Shown here one piece after another: positions 51,771 to 59,469 of a stretch of 64,000 nt of DNA. Every line of letters starts with the position of its first letter. Positions within the stretch are counted from its first letter, which is position 1. The translations under genes and the position numbers were made by a program. Under the pieces are notes generated by a model that saw only the letters and a program-made list of their open reading frames with translations, was not told where the DNA came from and ran no database searches. The stretch lies in assembly GCA_035297145.1 (NCBI GenBank), contig DATGZN010000107.1:7234-71233 (forward strand). The letters are read 5' to 3'. This DNA comes from QHXW01 sp035297145. Its GTDB lineage: Bacteria > Acidobacteriota > Terriglobia > Bryobacterales > Bryobacteraceae.

Positions 51771-54743
51771 ATGATTCGCCGCTTCGCACTTTTTGTCGCC
51801 GCTTCTACGCTGATATCGTCGGGCCTCGCCCGGCAAATCCAATCCATTTGCGGATCGAATTCGCAGCTGCGCAAGCAGGAGTTGTTCTTGCACCGGCAAG
51901 CCGTACGCGCGCACCGCCGGGCGTTGCAGTTCGCGGAAGTGCGGAACGCGGCCACCTTGGCGCCTGCGCAGGACATCGGCGAGGTCGCCATTCTACCGGA
52001 TGACGGCGGAGTGGTGGCGCGCCGGAATGCTTTCGATCTCGATCAGCAGACCCTGACGTTTGTCCCCGCGCCGCCTCTGTCCGGCGCGTACGGGTTCCAA
52101 GTGACGGCGGCGAGTTATGATGACGCCGCGGCGGCCGCCGGAACTTTATTGCCGCTAGCTGACGACGACACTCGCCAGGTATCAATCGCGTTTCCCTTTC
52201 CTTTTTTCGGAAACACCTATAAGACTGTTTTCGTTAATTCGGACGGCAACCTGACGTTCACCGAGGGCGACAACGGTGCCACGGAGCGCTCGCTGGGTAG
52301 GCTGGCTGGAGGCGCGCCGCGCATCGCGCCGCTATTCGAGGATCTGGATCCCTCGCAATCGAAGCAGGGCGTTTTCGTCACGTCCGAACCGGGCCGTCTG
52401 GTGGTGAGCTGGGTGCAGGTCCCGGAGTATAGCGTATTCGGCACTGGGGGTGTCGAGACCTTTCAGGTCCGCCTCTATCCGGACGGGCGAATCCAGTTCG
52501 CGTACGCCGGAATCAACACGTTCGGCACGGTCGTCGGCATTGGCCCGGGCCGCTTGCTAGGGGAAAGCTCGGTCGTCTCCTTTACCGCGGGAGATTCCGC
52601 GGCTTATGCCGCGACGGTGGCCGAGCGGTTCATTACCGCGGATGAAATCGACATCGAGACCGCCACGCAGCGATTCTTCGAAACTCACGACGATTCGTAC
52701 GATTACATCGCGTTTTTCAACGATGAAGGCATTTGGGCCAGCACTGGCGCGCTAGCTTGGGAGCAGACGCTGCGCAATCACCGCACAGGATACGGCGACG
52801 TGCAAGTCGACGATGGCGCAGAATATGGTTCCGCGTCACGGCTGCAATCGGTGCTCAATATGGGGCCGCTCAGCCTGTATCCGGCGAGTCCGACTGGCAT
52901 TATCAGCCTGCGCGCTGGCAGTGGCTACAACATGCTGAAGCTGCTCGGTCACGAAGCTGGTCACTTGTTCCTTGCCTATGCCAGCGTGCCCGATCCCAAC
53001 GATCCCGCGGCACAGCCGATGCTCGGCATCGAATATGTGCACTGGGCTTTCAACTTCGACGCGGAAGGCTCGTTCATGGAAGGCAATCAGATTCAGGACA
53101 ACGGCGTGAACGCCGAGCCGCGATTCGTCACCACGGCCGCCGTGGATCAATATTCGCCGCTCGACCAATATTTGATGGGACTCCGCGCACCCGGCGAAGT
53201 GCCGCCTACATTTTTGGTGACCGGCAATGCTTCCGGCATAGCCACCCAATTTCCGCAAGTGGGTGTCGGCTTCGATGGCATGCGACAGGACATTCAGATT
53301 AGCGACATCATCCAGGCCGAAGGAAGGCGCACGCCGGACTCCAGCGTCGCGCAGAGGCATTTCCGGATGGCTTTCGTGCTCATCGTGAAAGGCGGGACTA
53401 CACCGCCGGCTTCGGAAGTGGCGCAAGTGGATGGCTACCGCTCCCAGTTCGAACCGTTTTATTCCTCGGCCACCGGGGGGCGGGCGTTCATGGATGCCAC
53501 GCTCCGCCATGCGCTATCGCTTTCCGTCGCGCCGGCCGCGGGCGTTGTCGCCGGAGGAACGGGCACGGCCAGTCTGACGATTCAGCAACCCGCAACGTCG
53601 CCGGTGATCATCAATATCGAGACCGGATCCGGCGCAATTGCGGCACCCCCGTCGGTCGTTATCCCGGCCGGCGCAACCACGGTGACCTTCCCGATCCAAG
53701 GCCTGGCGACGGGAGTGGACGACCTGACGGCATCCATTGGCGACGGCGCCTTCGAAACCGCTTACGCGCGTGTGCAGGTCCTGCCGGCTTCGGCTCTGAC
53801 ACTCTCTACGGTCTCCGGAGATTGGCAGACCATGTACGCGAACGGCACGCTGCCGCAACCCATCCTGGTGCGAGTCTCCGATCAGAATAATCTCTCGTAT
53901 CCTGGTGCGCAGTTACAGGCGCTGCCCACTGGAGGTGGTACCGTCACGCCGCGATCGGCGGTCGCCGATTCGAGCGGCCAAGCGCTTTTTCAGTGGACGC
54001 CCGCGGTGGCGGGGGCACGCTTGCAAATTTCTCTCATTGGCTCGGCGCAGCATGTCACCATCAGCGCCCTTCCGCCTACCAGCTTCACGGCCACCGGTGT
54101 TGTCAACTCTGCCTCTTCTTTACCGGCCATCGCTCCGGGCGAGCTGATGACGATTAATGGGACCAGCCTCTCCGGCGGAATGATCTCGCAGGCAGGCATG
54201 CCATGGCCCACCCAACTCGCCGGCGTCAGTGTGCTGTTCAAGACGGAACCGGCGCAGTTGCTCTCCGTGAGCAATTCGCAGATCAATCTCATCGTGCCTC
54301 TTGATCTTGCACCTGGCGCCGTCTCGCTCACCGTGCAATCCGGCGGCGGGACGTCCGCTAGCTTGAATCTGACGGTGACACCCGTGGCTCCCGGGATCTT
54401 CGCCGATTCCACGACAAACTTCGGGAACGTCATGAACGCCGGGACTTCCGCTACCACCGCGCAGCAACCCGCGCCACACGGCGGTGTGATTGAGATATAC
54501 TGCACAGGCTTGGGCGCTGTACATGCCAACAGCGCGGGCCAGATGATTACGGTAGCGCAGCCTCAGGTCTCCATCGCCGGTGTCCAGGCGACGGTCGAGT
54601 CCAGCGGTCTCGCGCCCGCGTATGGAGGCGGCATGTACCAGGTCAACGTACAGGTTCCACAAAATGTGCCCAGTGGAATACAAAATCTGGTGCTGACCAT
54701 CGACGGCGTTTCCAGCAACTCGGTGAAAGTGGCCATTCAGTAA
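51771..54743 (+). CDS. Large secreted protein with HExxH site and Solibacter-type C-terminal domain
   Basis: 990 aa with N-terminal signal RFALFVAASTLISSGLA. An N-terminal beta-sandwich (NLTFTEGD, FGNTYKTVFVNSDGNL) precedes a metallopeptidase-like core with HEAGH (H394-E-A-G-H398) in KLLGHEAGHLFLAY and a downstream SPLDQYLMGLR. Then Ig-like/BIG repeats (about 590-750) and a tail VVNSASSLPAIAPGELMTINGTSL ... TCTGLG-like region at about 770-990, the TIGR03437-type domain common in Solibacter. A third zinc ligand was not fixed. Probably an exported peptidase or adhesive protein. Confidence 0.82.
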   Translation: MIRRFALFVAASTLISSGLARQIQSICGSNSQLRKQELFLHRQAVRAHRRALQFAEVRNAATLAPAQDIGEVAILPDDGGVVARRNAFDLDQQTLTFVPAPPLSGAYGFQVTAASYDDAAAAAGTLLPLADDDTRQVSIAFPFPFFGNTYKTVFVNSDGNLTFTEGDNGATERSLGRLAGGAPRIAPLFEDLDPSQSKQGVFVTSEPGRLVVSWVQVPEYSVFGTGGVETFQVRLYPDGRIQFAYAGINTFGTVVGIGPGRLLGESSVVSFTAGDSAAYAATVAERFITADEIDIETATQRFFETHDDSYDYIAFFNDEGIWASTGALAWEQTLRNHRTGYGDVQVDDGAEYGSASRLQSVLNMGPLSLYPASPTGIISLRAGSGYNMLKLLGHEAGHLFLAYASVPDPNDPAAQPMLGIEYVHWAFNFDAEGSFMEGNQIQDNGVNAEPRFVTTAAVDQYSPLDQYLMGLRAPGEVPPTFLVTGNASGIATQFPQVGVGFDGMRQDIQISDIIQAEGRRTPDSSVAQRHFRMAFVLIVKGGTTPPASEVAQVDGYRSQFEPFYSSATGGRAFMDATLRHALSLSVAPAAGVVAGGTGTASLTIQQPATSPVIINIETGSGAIAAPPSVVIPAGATTVTFPIQGLATGVDDLTASIGDGAFETAYARVQVLPASALTLSTVSGDWQTMYANGTLPQPILVRVSDQNNLSYPGAQLQALPTGGGTVTPRSAVADSSGQALFQWTPAVAGARLQISLIGSAQHVTISALPPTSFTATGVVNSASSLPAIAPGELMTINGTSLSGGMISQAGMPWPTQLAGVSVLFKTEPAQLLSVSNSQINLIVPLDLAPGAVSLTVQSGGGTSASLNLTVTPVAPGIFADSTTNFGNVMNAGTSATTAQQPAPHGGVIEIYCTGLGAVHANSAGQMITVAQPQVSIAGVQATVESSGLAPAYGGGMYQVNVQVPQNVPSGIQNLVLTIDGVSSNSVKVAIQ

Positions 54744-54747
54744 GGCA

Positions 54748-55191
54748 ATGCTAAGCTGGCTGTTTTCTGATCCGCTGCCTGTGGGATCGAAAGCGCCGAA
54801 ATTTTCTCTGGCCGATGAAAGCGGCGCCACGGTAACGCTGGCTTCGCTTCGCGGCAAAAATGTCGTGCTGGTCTTCTACCCCGGCGACGACACCTACACC
54901 TGCACCAAGCAACTCTGCGAATTTCGCGACCGGTGGGAACAGGCGAAGCAACGCAACGTCGCCGTCTACGGTGTCAATCCGCAAGGCGCTGGCAAGCACA
55001 AGAGCTTTCGCGACAAGTACAAGTTTCCCTTTCCGCTGCTCGTCGACAAGGGCCAGCAAATGGGCAAGCTTTATCACACGAGCGGCCTGATCGTGAAACG
55101 GACGGTCTATCTTATCGGGCCGGATGGCGCCATTCTGTACGCCAAACGCGGCAAGCCCGATCCTGAAGAAGTGCTCGCCGCCGCCAAGTAA
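54748..55191 (+). CDS. Peroxiredoxin (AhpC/TSA, Bcp-like)
   Basis: 147 aa, no signal peptide. The active site is YPGDDTYTCTKQLCEFRD with peroxidatic C52 and a second cysteine at 57 (C-x4-C, as in atypical two-Cys Bcp). Preceded by PVGSKAPKFSLADESGATVTLASLRGKNVVLVF. Reduces peroxides with thioredoxin-type donors. ATG is only 4 nt after the stop of the large secreted protein, though co-regulation is uncertain. Some C-terminal residues of longer Bcp are absent. Confidence 0.9.
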   Translation: MLSWLFSDPLPVGSKAPKFSLADESGATVTLASLRGKNVVLVFYPGDDTYTCTKQLCEFRDRWEQAKQRNVAVYGVNPQGAGKHKSFRDKYKFPFPLLVDKGQQMGKLYHTSGLIVKRTVYLIGPDGAILYAKRGKPDPEEVLAAAK

Positions 55192-55196
55192 GCCGC

Positions 55197-55225
55197 AAAA
55201 AGCCCGCACGGCACGGCCGGGTTTC
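55197..55225 (+). terminator. Weak intrinsic-terminator-like hairpin
   Basis: AAAGCCCG and CGGGTTT can pair (one G-T) around a GC loop just after the peroxiredoxin stop codon. Only a short T-run is within the 3' arm, so termination efficiency is doubtful. Confidence 0.35.
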
Positions 55226-55281
55226 GTTGATAATAATGTGATGCTTCGGGACGCCGTGGCGCGTGCGGGGGTCGTATCCCA

Positions 55282-55917
55282 ATGAAGCTTCCGCGCGTCT
55301 ATCCGATTTTGGACACGCAACAACTCTTGGCTAAGGCTTGCGACGCGCAAGTCGCCGCGTGTGCATGGCTCGATGGCGGCGCGAGCATTCTGCAATTTCG
55401 CCACAAAAGTCATTGGACGCGCCATGTATTCGAACAGGCGGAACGTATCGCCGCGCAGTGCCGTAACCGATCCGCGATGTTTGTCGTGAATGACCGGGCC
55501 GATATGGCCAAGCTTCTGGGGGCGGGGTTGCACGTCGGGCAGGACGATCTGCCGCCGGGCGATGCCAGGCGCCTGGTGGGCGATGAAGCACTGCTCGGGT
55601 ACTCCACGCACAATCCGCGCCAGCTCAAGGGCGCTGCCGCCGAGCCGGCGAACTATTTTGCGATCGGCCCGATCTATGCCACCACGTCTAAGCAGAACCC
55701 GGATCCGGTGGTCGGCCTGGATGGATTGCGCACCTGCCGGGCCCTCTCGACCAGGCCGCTCGTGGCTATCGGCGGCATCACCCGCCAAACTGTGAGCGCG
55801 GTATTCGCGGCCGGAGCGGATGCGGTGGCCGTCATCGGCGACCTGCTCCCGGAGACCTGCACCGGCCCAAACCTGCGCCGGCGGATGGAGGAATGGCAAC
55901 AACTGGCGCAGAACTAG
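55282..55917 (+). CDS. thiE: Thiamine-phosphate synthase
   Basis: 211 aa TIM barrel. Seen: PRVYPILDT, LQFRHKS, a nucleotide-binding VVNDRADMAKLLGAGLHVGQDDL, GYSTHNPRQL, FAIGPIYATTSKQNPDPVVGLDGL and AIGGITRQTVSAVFAAGADAVAVI. It couples HMP-PP and thiazole phosphate to thiamine phosphate. No TPP riboswitch is visible in the 90 nt upstream and no other thi gene is nearby. Its last 25 nt overlap the downstream permease gene. Confidence 0.93.
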   Translation: MKLPRVYPILDTQQLLAKACDAQVAACAWLDGGASILQFRHKSHWTRHVFEQAERIAAQCRNRSAMFVVNDRADMAKLLGAGLHVGQDDLPPGDARRLVGDEALLGYSTHNPRQLKGAAAEPANYFAIGPIYATTSKQNPDPVVGLDGLRTCRALSTRPLVAIGGITRQTVSAVFAAGADAVAVIGDLLPETCTGPNLRRRMEEWQQLAQN

Positions 55918-57290
55918 AAACCAGGATGGTCAAAGGACTGGGCGCCATGGACGCCACCACGCTGGTGGTCGGCTCCATGATCGGCTCGGGCATTTTCATC
56001 GTTGCGGCGGACATCGCCCGGCAGGTGAATTCGCCCGGCCTCGTGCTCATGACCTGGATCATCACAGGCCTGCTGACGTTGATCGCGGCGCTCTCCTACG
56101 GCGAACTCGCCGCCATGATGCCGCACGCCGGCGGGCAATATGTGTACCTCCGGGAATCATTCGGTCCGATGGCCGGCTTCCTCTACGGGTGGACGCTGTT
56201 CCTGGTGATTCAGACCGGCACGATCGCCGCGGTGGCTGTGGCCTTCGCGAAATTCCTGGGCGTGTTTGTGCCATGGATTTCCGCGGGCAATCATTTGATC
56301 GGCGAGGGTAGGATCGGCCTGACCACCCAGCAGCTCGTGGCGATCCTGGTGATCCTTGCGCTGACCGCGATCAACGCTCGTGGCATCCGCACTGGCGCCA
56401 TGGTGCAAAACATTTTCACCTTCGCTAAGACGGCGGCACTCGTGGGGCTGATTGCCCTCGGCTTTGTATTTGGCGGGCGCGTTACCTCCGGGACATCGAA
56501 TCTCACCGGCTTCTGGCGCAACGCGAGTTGGGACTTTCATACCGTTCGCCTGCTGGGAGTGGCCATGGTCGGGTCGTTGTTCTCGGCGGACGCGTGGAAC
56601 AATGTCACTTTCACCGGAGCCGAAGTCCGCAATCCGCGCCGCAATCTCCCTCTGGCCCTGGGCTTGGGTGTAGCGATTGTGTCCACGCTATACATCGCCT
56701 GCAATTTCGTCTACCTGAAGGTGCTGCCGCTTGCCGCTCTCCAGAACGCGCCTGAGGACCGTGTGGCGACCGCCGCGGCCGCTGCGATCCTCGGGCCAAT
56801 GGCCGTCAAGCTCATGGCAGCGGCCATCATGATCTCAGCCTTTGGTTGCGCCAACGGCCTGATCCTGGCAGGCGCCCGCGTGTACTTCGCCATGGCTTTA
56901 GACGGGCTGTTCTTCCGCCGCGCCGCCAATCTGCATCCACGAACCTACGCACCGGTTTTCTCGCTGGCCACGCAGTGCGTGTGGGCGTTGCTGCTTACCC
57001 TCAGCGGTAGTTACAACGATTTGCTCGACTATGTTATCTTTGCTGTCTTGCTTTTCTACATCCTGACCATTGCGGGAATCTTCCGGCTGCGCCACACTCG
57101 CCCCGCTGCCGACCGACCCTACCGCGCCCTGGGTTATCCGGTGCTTCCAGCCCTGTACATGCTGGCCGCGAGCCTGATTGAAATTCTGTTGCTGATTTAC
57201 AAGCCCCGCTACACGTGGCCGGGACTGATGATCGTGCTGCTGGGTGTGCCAGTGTATTTCCTGTGGCGCAAAAAGGAGCTGAGCGCGTGA
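55893..57290 (+). CDS. APC-family amino-acid permease
   Basis: 465 aa with about 12 membrane segments. TM1 has the APC substrate motif VGSMIGSGIF near 27-36, then YGELAAMMPHAGGQYVYLRE, AFFSKTAALV-like TM and WNNVTFTGAEVRNPRRNLPLAL. Broad LAT/SteT-like amino-acid antiporters share this set. Start 55893 is used (GGAGG one base upstream is too close); 55926 (MVKGLG), 8 nt after the thiE stop, is a realistic alternative. Overlaps the next permease by GTGA. Confidence 0.87.
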   Translation: MATTGAELETRMVKGLGAMDATTLVVGSMIGSGIFIVAADIARQVNSPGLVLMTWIITGLLTLIAALSYGELAAMMPHAGGQYVYLRESFGPMAGFLYGWTLFLVIQTGTIAAVAVAFAKFLGVFVPWISAGNHLIGEGRIGLTTQQLVAILVILALTAINARGIRTGAMVQNIFTFAKTAALVGLIALGFVFGGRVTSGTSNLTGFWRNASWDFHTVRLLGVAMVGSLFSADAWNNVTFTGAEVRNPRRNLPLALGLGVAIVSTLYIACNFVYLKVLPLAALQNAPEDRVATAAAAAILGPMAVKLMAAAIMISAFGCANGLILAGARVYFAMALDGLFFRRAANLHPRTYAPVFSLATQCVWALLLTLSGSYNDLLDYVIFAVLLFYILTIAGIFRLRHTRPAADRPYRALGYPVLPALYMLAASLIEILLLIYKPRYTWPGLMIVLLGVPVYFLWRKKELSA

Positions 57291-58750
57291 GTCTGTTTGC
57301 GACAAAGTCCATCGCCTACATCCTGGCCGAGTCCGAGGGCGGCGAGCATCACCTCAAACGCACTTTGGGACCGGGTAGCCTGGTCGCGCTTGGCATCGGC
57401 GCCATCATCGGTTCGGGCCTGTTTTCGCTCACCGGCGTCGCTGCCGCGCTGCACGCCGGCCCGGCCATCGTGATTTCCATGATCGTGGCCGGTATCGGAT
57501 GTGCTTTCGCCGGCCTGTGCTATAGCGAGTTCTCCTGCATGATCCCGGTGGCGGGCAGCGCTTACACCTACGCCTACACCACGCTGGGTGAGTGGCTCGC
57601 ATGGATCATCGGTTGGGACCTGGTGCTCGAATACGCCGTAGGAGCGTCTACCGTCTCCATCAGTTGGTCGGGCTACGTGGTTTCACTCCTGCATGATTTC
57701 GGGATCAATTTGCCAGTGCAATTTTTGGCCGGCCCCTTCGAGCTGAGAATGTTGCCCGATGGACGGATGATTCAGGGAATCATCAATCTGCCGGCAGTAT
57801 TTATCATTTGCATGATCTCGCTGTTACTGATCGTCGGGATCAAAGAGTCCGCGCGCGCTAACGCCGTCATTGTTGCCATCAAGCTGACGGTAGTGCTGGT
57901 GTTCATTGCGATCGGCTGGAGATACATTCACCCGGAGAATTACACGCCGTTCATTCCGCCGAACCAGGGCGCATTCGGCCAGTTCGGTGTCAGCGGGATC
58001 ATGATGGGCGCTGGCGTCATCTTTTTCGCCTACATTGGCTTCGACGCCGTCTCAACAGCGGCGCAAGAGGCCAAGAATCCGCAGAAGGACATGCCTATCG
58101 GCATCATCGGCTCGCTGGCGGTATGTACGGTCCTGTATGTCGTGTTCTCGTACATCCTTACCGGCATGGTGAAATACACGGAGCTGAATACTTCCGCGCC
58201 AGTGGCTGTTGCCATCGATCAAACGCCCTACGCCTGGCTGAAGTTCCTGATCAAGTTCGGCATTATTTGCGGCTTCACTTCCGTGATGCTGGTGATGCTG
58301 CTGGGTCAGAGCCGCGTGTTCTTCTCGATGTCTCGTGATGGCCTGGTGCCGAAAGTGTTCTCCGACATCCATCCGAAGTTCCGGACGCCCTGGCGGTCGA
58401 ACCTGTTGTTCATGTTGTTCGTGTCGCCGTTCTCCGGATTTTTGCCTCTCTCCATCGTGGGCGAGATGACCAGCATCGGCACACTGTTCGCGTTCGTCAT
58501 CGTGTGCGCGGGTGTATGGGTGATGCGGCGGACGAATCCCGATGCGCCGAGGCCGTTCCGTACTCCTCTCGTTCCCCTGGTGCCGATTCTTGGGATTCTC
58601 TGGAATTTCTCGATGATGTACTCGCTCGGCTGGAGTAACTGGCTGCGGTTGATCGTGTGGCTGGTGATCGGTCAGATCATTTACTTCACCTACAGCCGTA
58701 AGCGCAGCCATCTGTCGCTTGCGGCTGCAAAAGCGGAAAAGCCGCGCTGA
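57287..58750 (+). CDS. APC-family amino-acid permease, CAT (cationic amino acid) type
   Basis: 487 aa with about 12-14 membrane segments. Start GTG (57287) overlaps the stop of the other permease. KRTLGPGSLVALGIGAIIGSGLF, CYSEFSCMIPVAGSAYTYAY, EYAVGASTVSISWSGY and FFAYIGFDAVSTAAQEAKNPQKDMP are CAT/YfnA-type motifs. Two consecutive permeases of different branches suggest amino-acid uptake and export in one unit. The gene ends flush against the convergent DUF4440 gene with no intervening base. Confidence 0.9.
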   Translation: MSLFATKSIAYILAESEGGEHHLKRTLGPGSLVALGIGAIIGSGLFSLTGVAAALHAGPAIVISMIVAGIGCAFAGLCYSEFSCMIPVAGSAYTYAYTTLGEWLAWIIGWDLVLEYAVGASTVSISWSGYVVSLLHDFGINLPVQFLAGPFELRMLPDGRMIQGIINLPAVFIICMISLLLIVGIKESARANAVIVAIKLTVVLVFIAIGWRYIHPENYTPFIPPNQGAFGQFGVSGIMMGAGVIFFAYIGFDAVSTAAQEAKNPQKDMPIGIIGSLAVCTVLYVVFSYILTGMVKYTELNTSAPVAVAIDQTPYAWLKFLIKFGIICGFTSVMLVMLLGQSRVFFSMSRDGLVPKVFSDIHPKFRTPWRSNLLFMLFVSPFSGFLPLSIVGEMTSIGTLFAFVIVCAGVWVMRRTNPDAPRPFRTPLVPLVPILGILWNFSMMYSLGWSNWLRLIVWLVIGQIIYFTYSRKRSHLSLAAAKAEKPR

Positions 58751-59209
58751 TCAGCTCGTGTGATCGAGGATGATTTTCCAGCCGCTAGCCGCCTTGTGGA
58801 ACAAGAGCGTGAAGACGCCGCCCACGTCGCCGCCCGCATCCGCTGGCCGCGCGAGATGCCATTTTCCGATCACGGAAGCATAATCCGCCCCCAGGAGCTT
58901 TACTTCGAGGTCTGAAAACGCAAGCTGCCCCATCTTTTCCCGCGTAGGATAGCGGCGACGGTAATTCTCGAGCACCTGCTGGTACCCGTGGGTGATGGTT
59001 GCACCGACGAACGTTGTTGCGTCACTCGCCGCGTAGCCTGCCATGAATCCTTCGACATCTCCACGGTTCCACGCCGCCTGCTGCGCCTCGAGCACGGAGC
59101 GAATGTCGCGTTCGGATACGCTGGATTGGGCACGGAGGGCGAGGGCGCCGGCCAAGGTCAACAACGCCACCCAACCAGGCATCAGCCGGGCGCACTGGGC
59201 TTTGTACAT
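58751..59209 (-). CDS. Secreted DUF4440 (SnoaL-like) protein
   Basis: 152 aa. Signal peptide MPGWVALLTLAGALALRAQ preceded by a few residues from ATG 59209 (ATG 59182 is also possible). NTF2-like cone fold: QQAAWNRGDVEGFMAGYAASDATTFVG, YQQVLENYRRRYP, GKWHLAR, FTLLFHKAASGWKIILDHTS. Family acts as ligand-binding or unknown enzymes. No operon partner; intergenic 59252-59469 holds only a repeat copy. Confidence 0.82.
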   Translation of the reverse strand: MYKAQCARLMPGWVALLTLAGALALRAQSSVSERDIRSVLEAQQAAWNRGDVEGFMAGYAASDATTFVGATITHGYQQVLENYRRRYPTREKMGQLAFSDLEVKLLGADYASVIGKWHLARPADAGGDVGGVFTLLFHKAASGWKIILDHTS

Positions 59210-59428
59210 GAGAGTCACCGATTGTCGGACGAGTATAGCATCGCCCGCCAACCGGGTAACTTTGTCGGTTCTCAGCCCTGGATGACCGTGGTCAGTTCCG
59301 CGATGATGCCGTCCAGCCGCTTCGATTCATTCTGCCAATCGGTGCCAGCCGACAGTGTCCGCCTGTTGAATCGTCGAGCTCATCCAAGAGCTCATTCACG
59401 CTATTTTCGCGAGAGATCGACCCTCGGG

Positions 59429-59446
59429 GCGAGGCACGCCTCACCT
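59429..59446. repeat. Second copy of GGCGAGGC palindrome
   Basis: GGCGAGGCACGCCTCACC differs by two bases from the palindrome at 870-887. It lies just after the 3' end of the ADOP permease gene (24 nt), as the first copy lies just after menG. Confidence 0.5.
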
Positions 59447-59469
59447 GTTTCGTGCCGGCTGACTCGTCC

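Noticed and set aside
55192..55281. Possible TPP riboswitch before thiE
   Set aside because: The conserved CUGAGA and thi-box elements are not present in the 90-nt gap.
54751..55902. Minus-strand open frame of about 380 codons across peroxiredoxin and thiE
   Set aside because: Both plus-strand genes carry complete active-site motifs; the antisense product has no recognisable domain.
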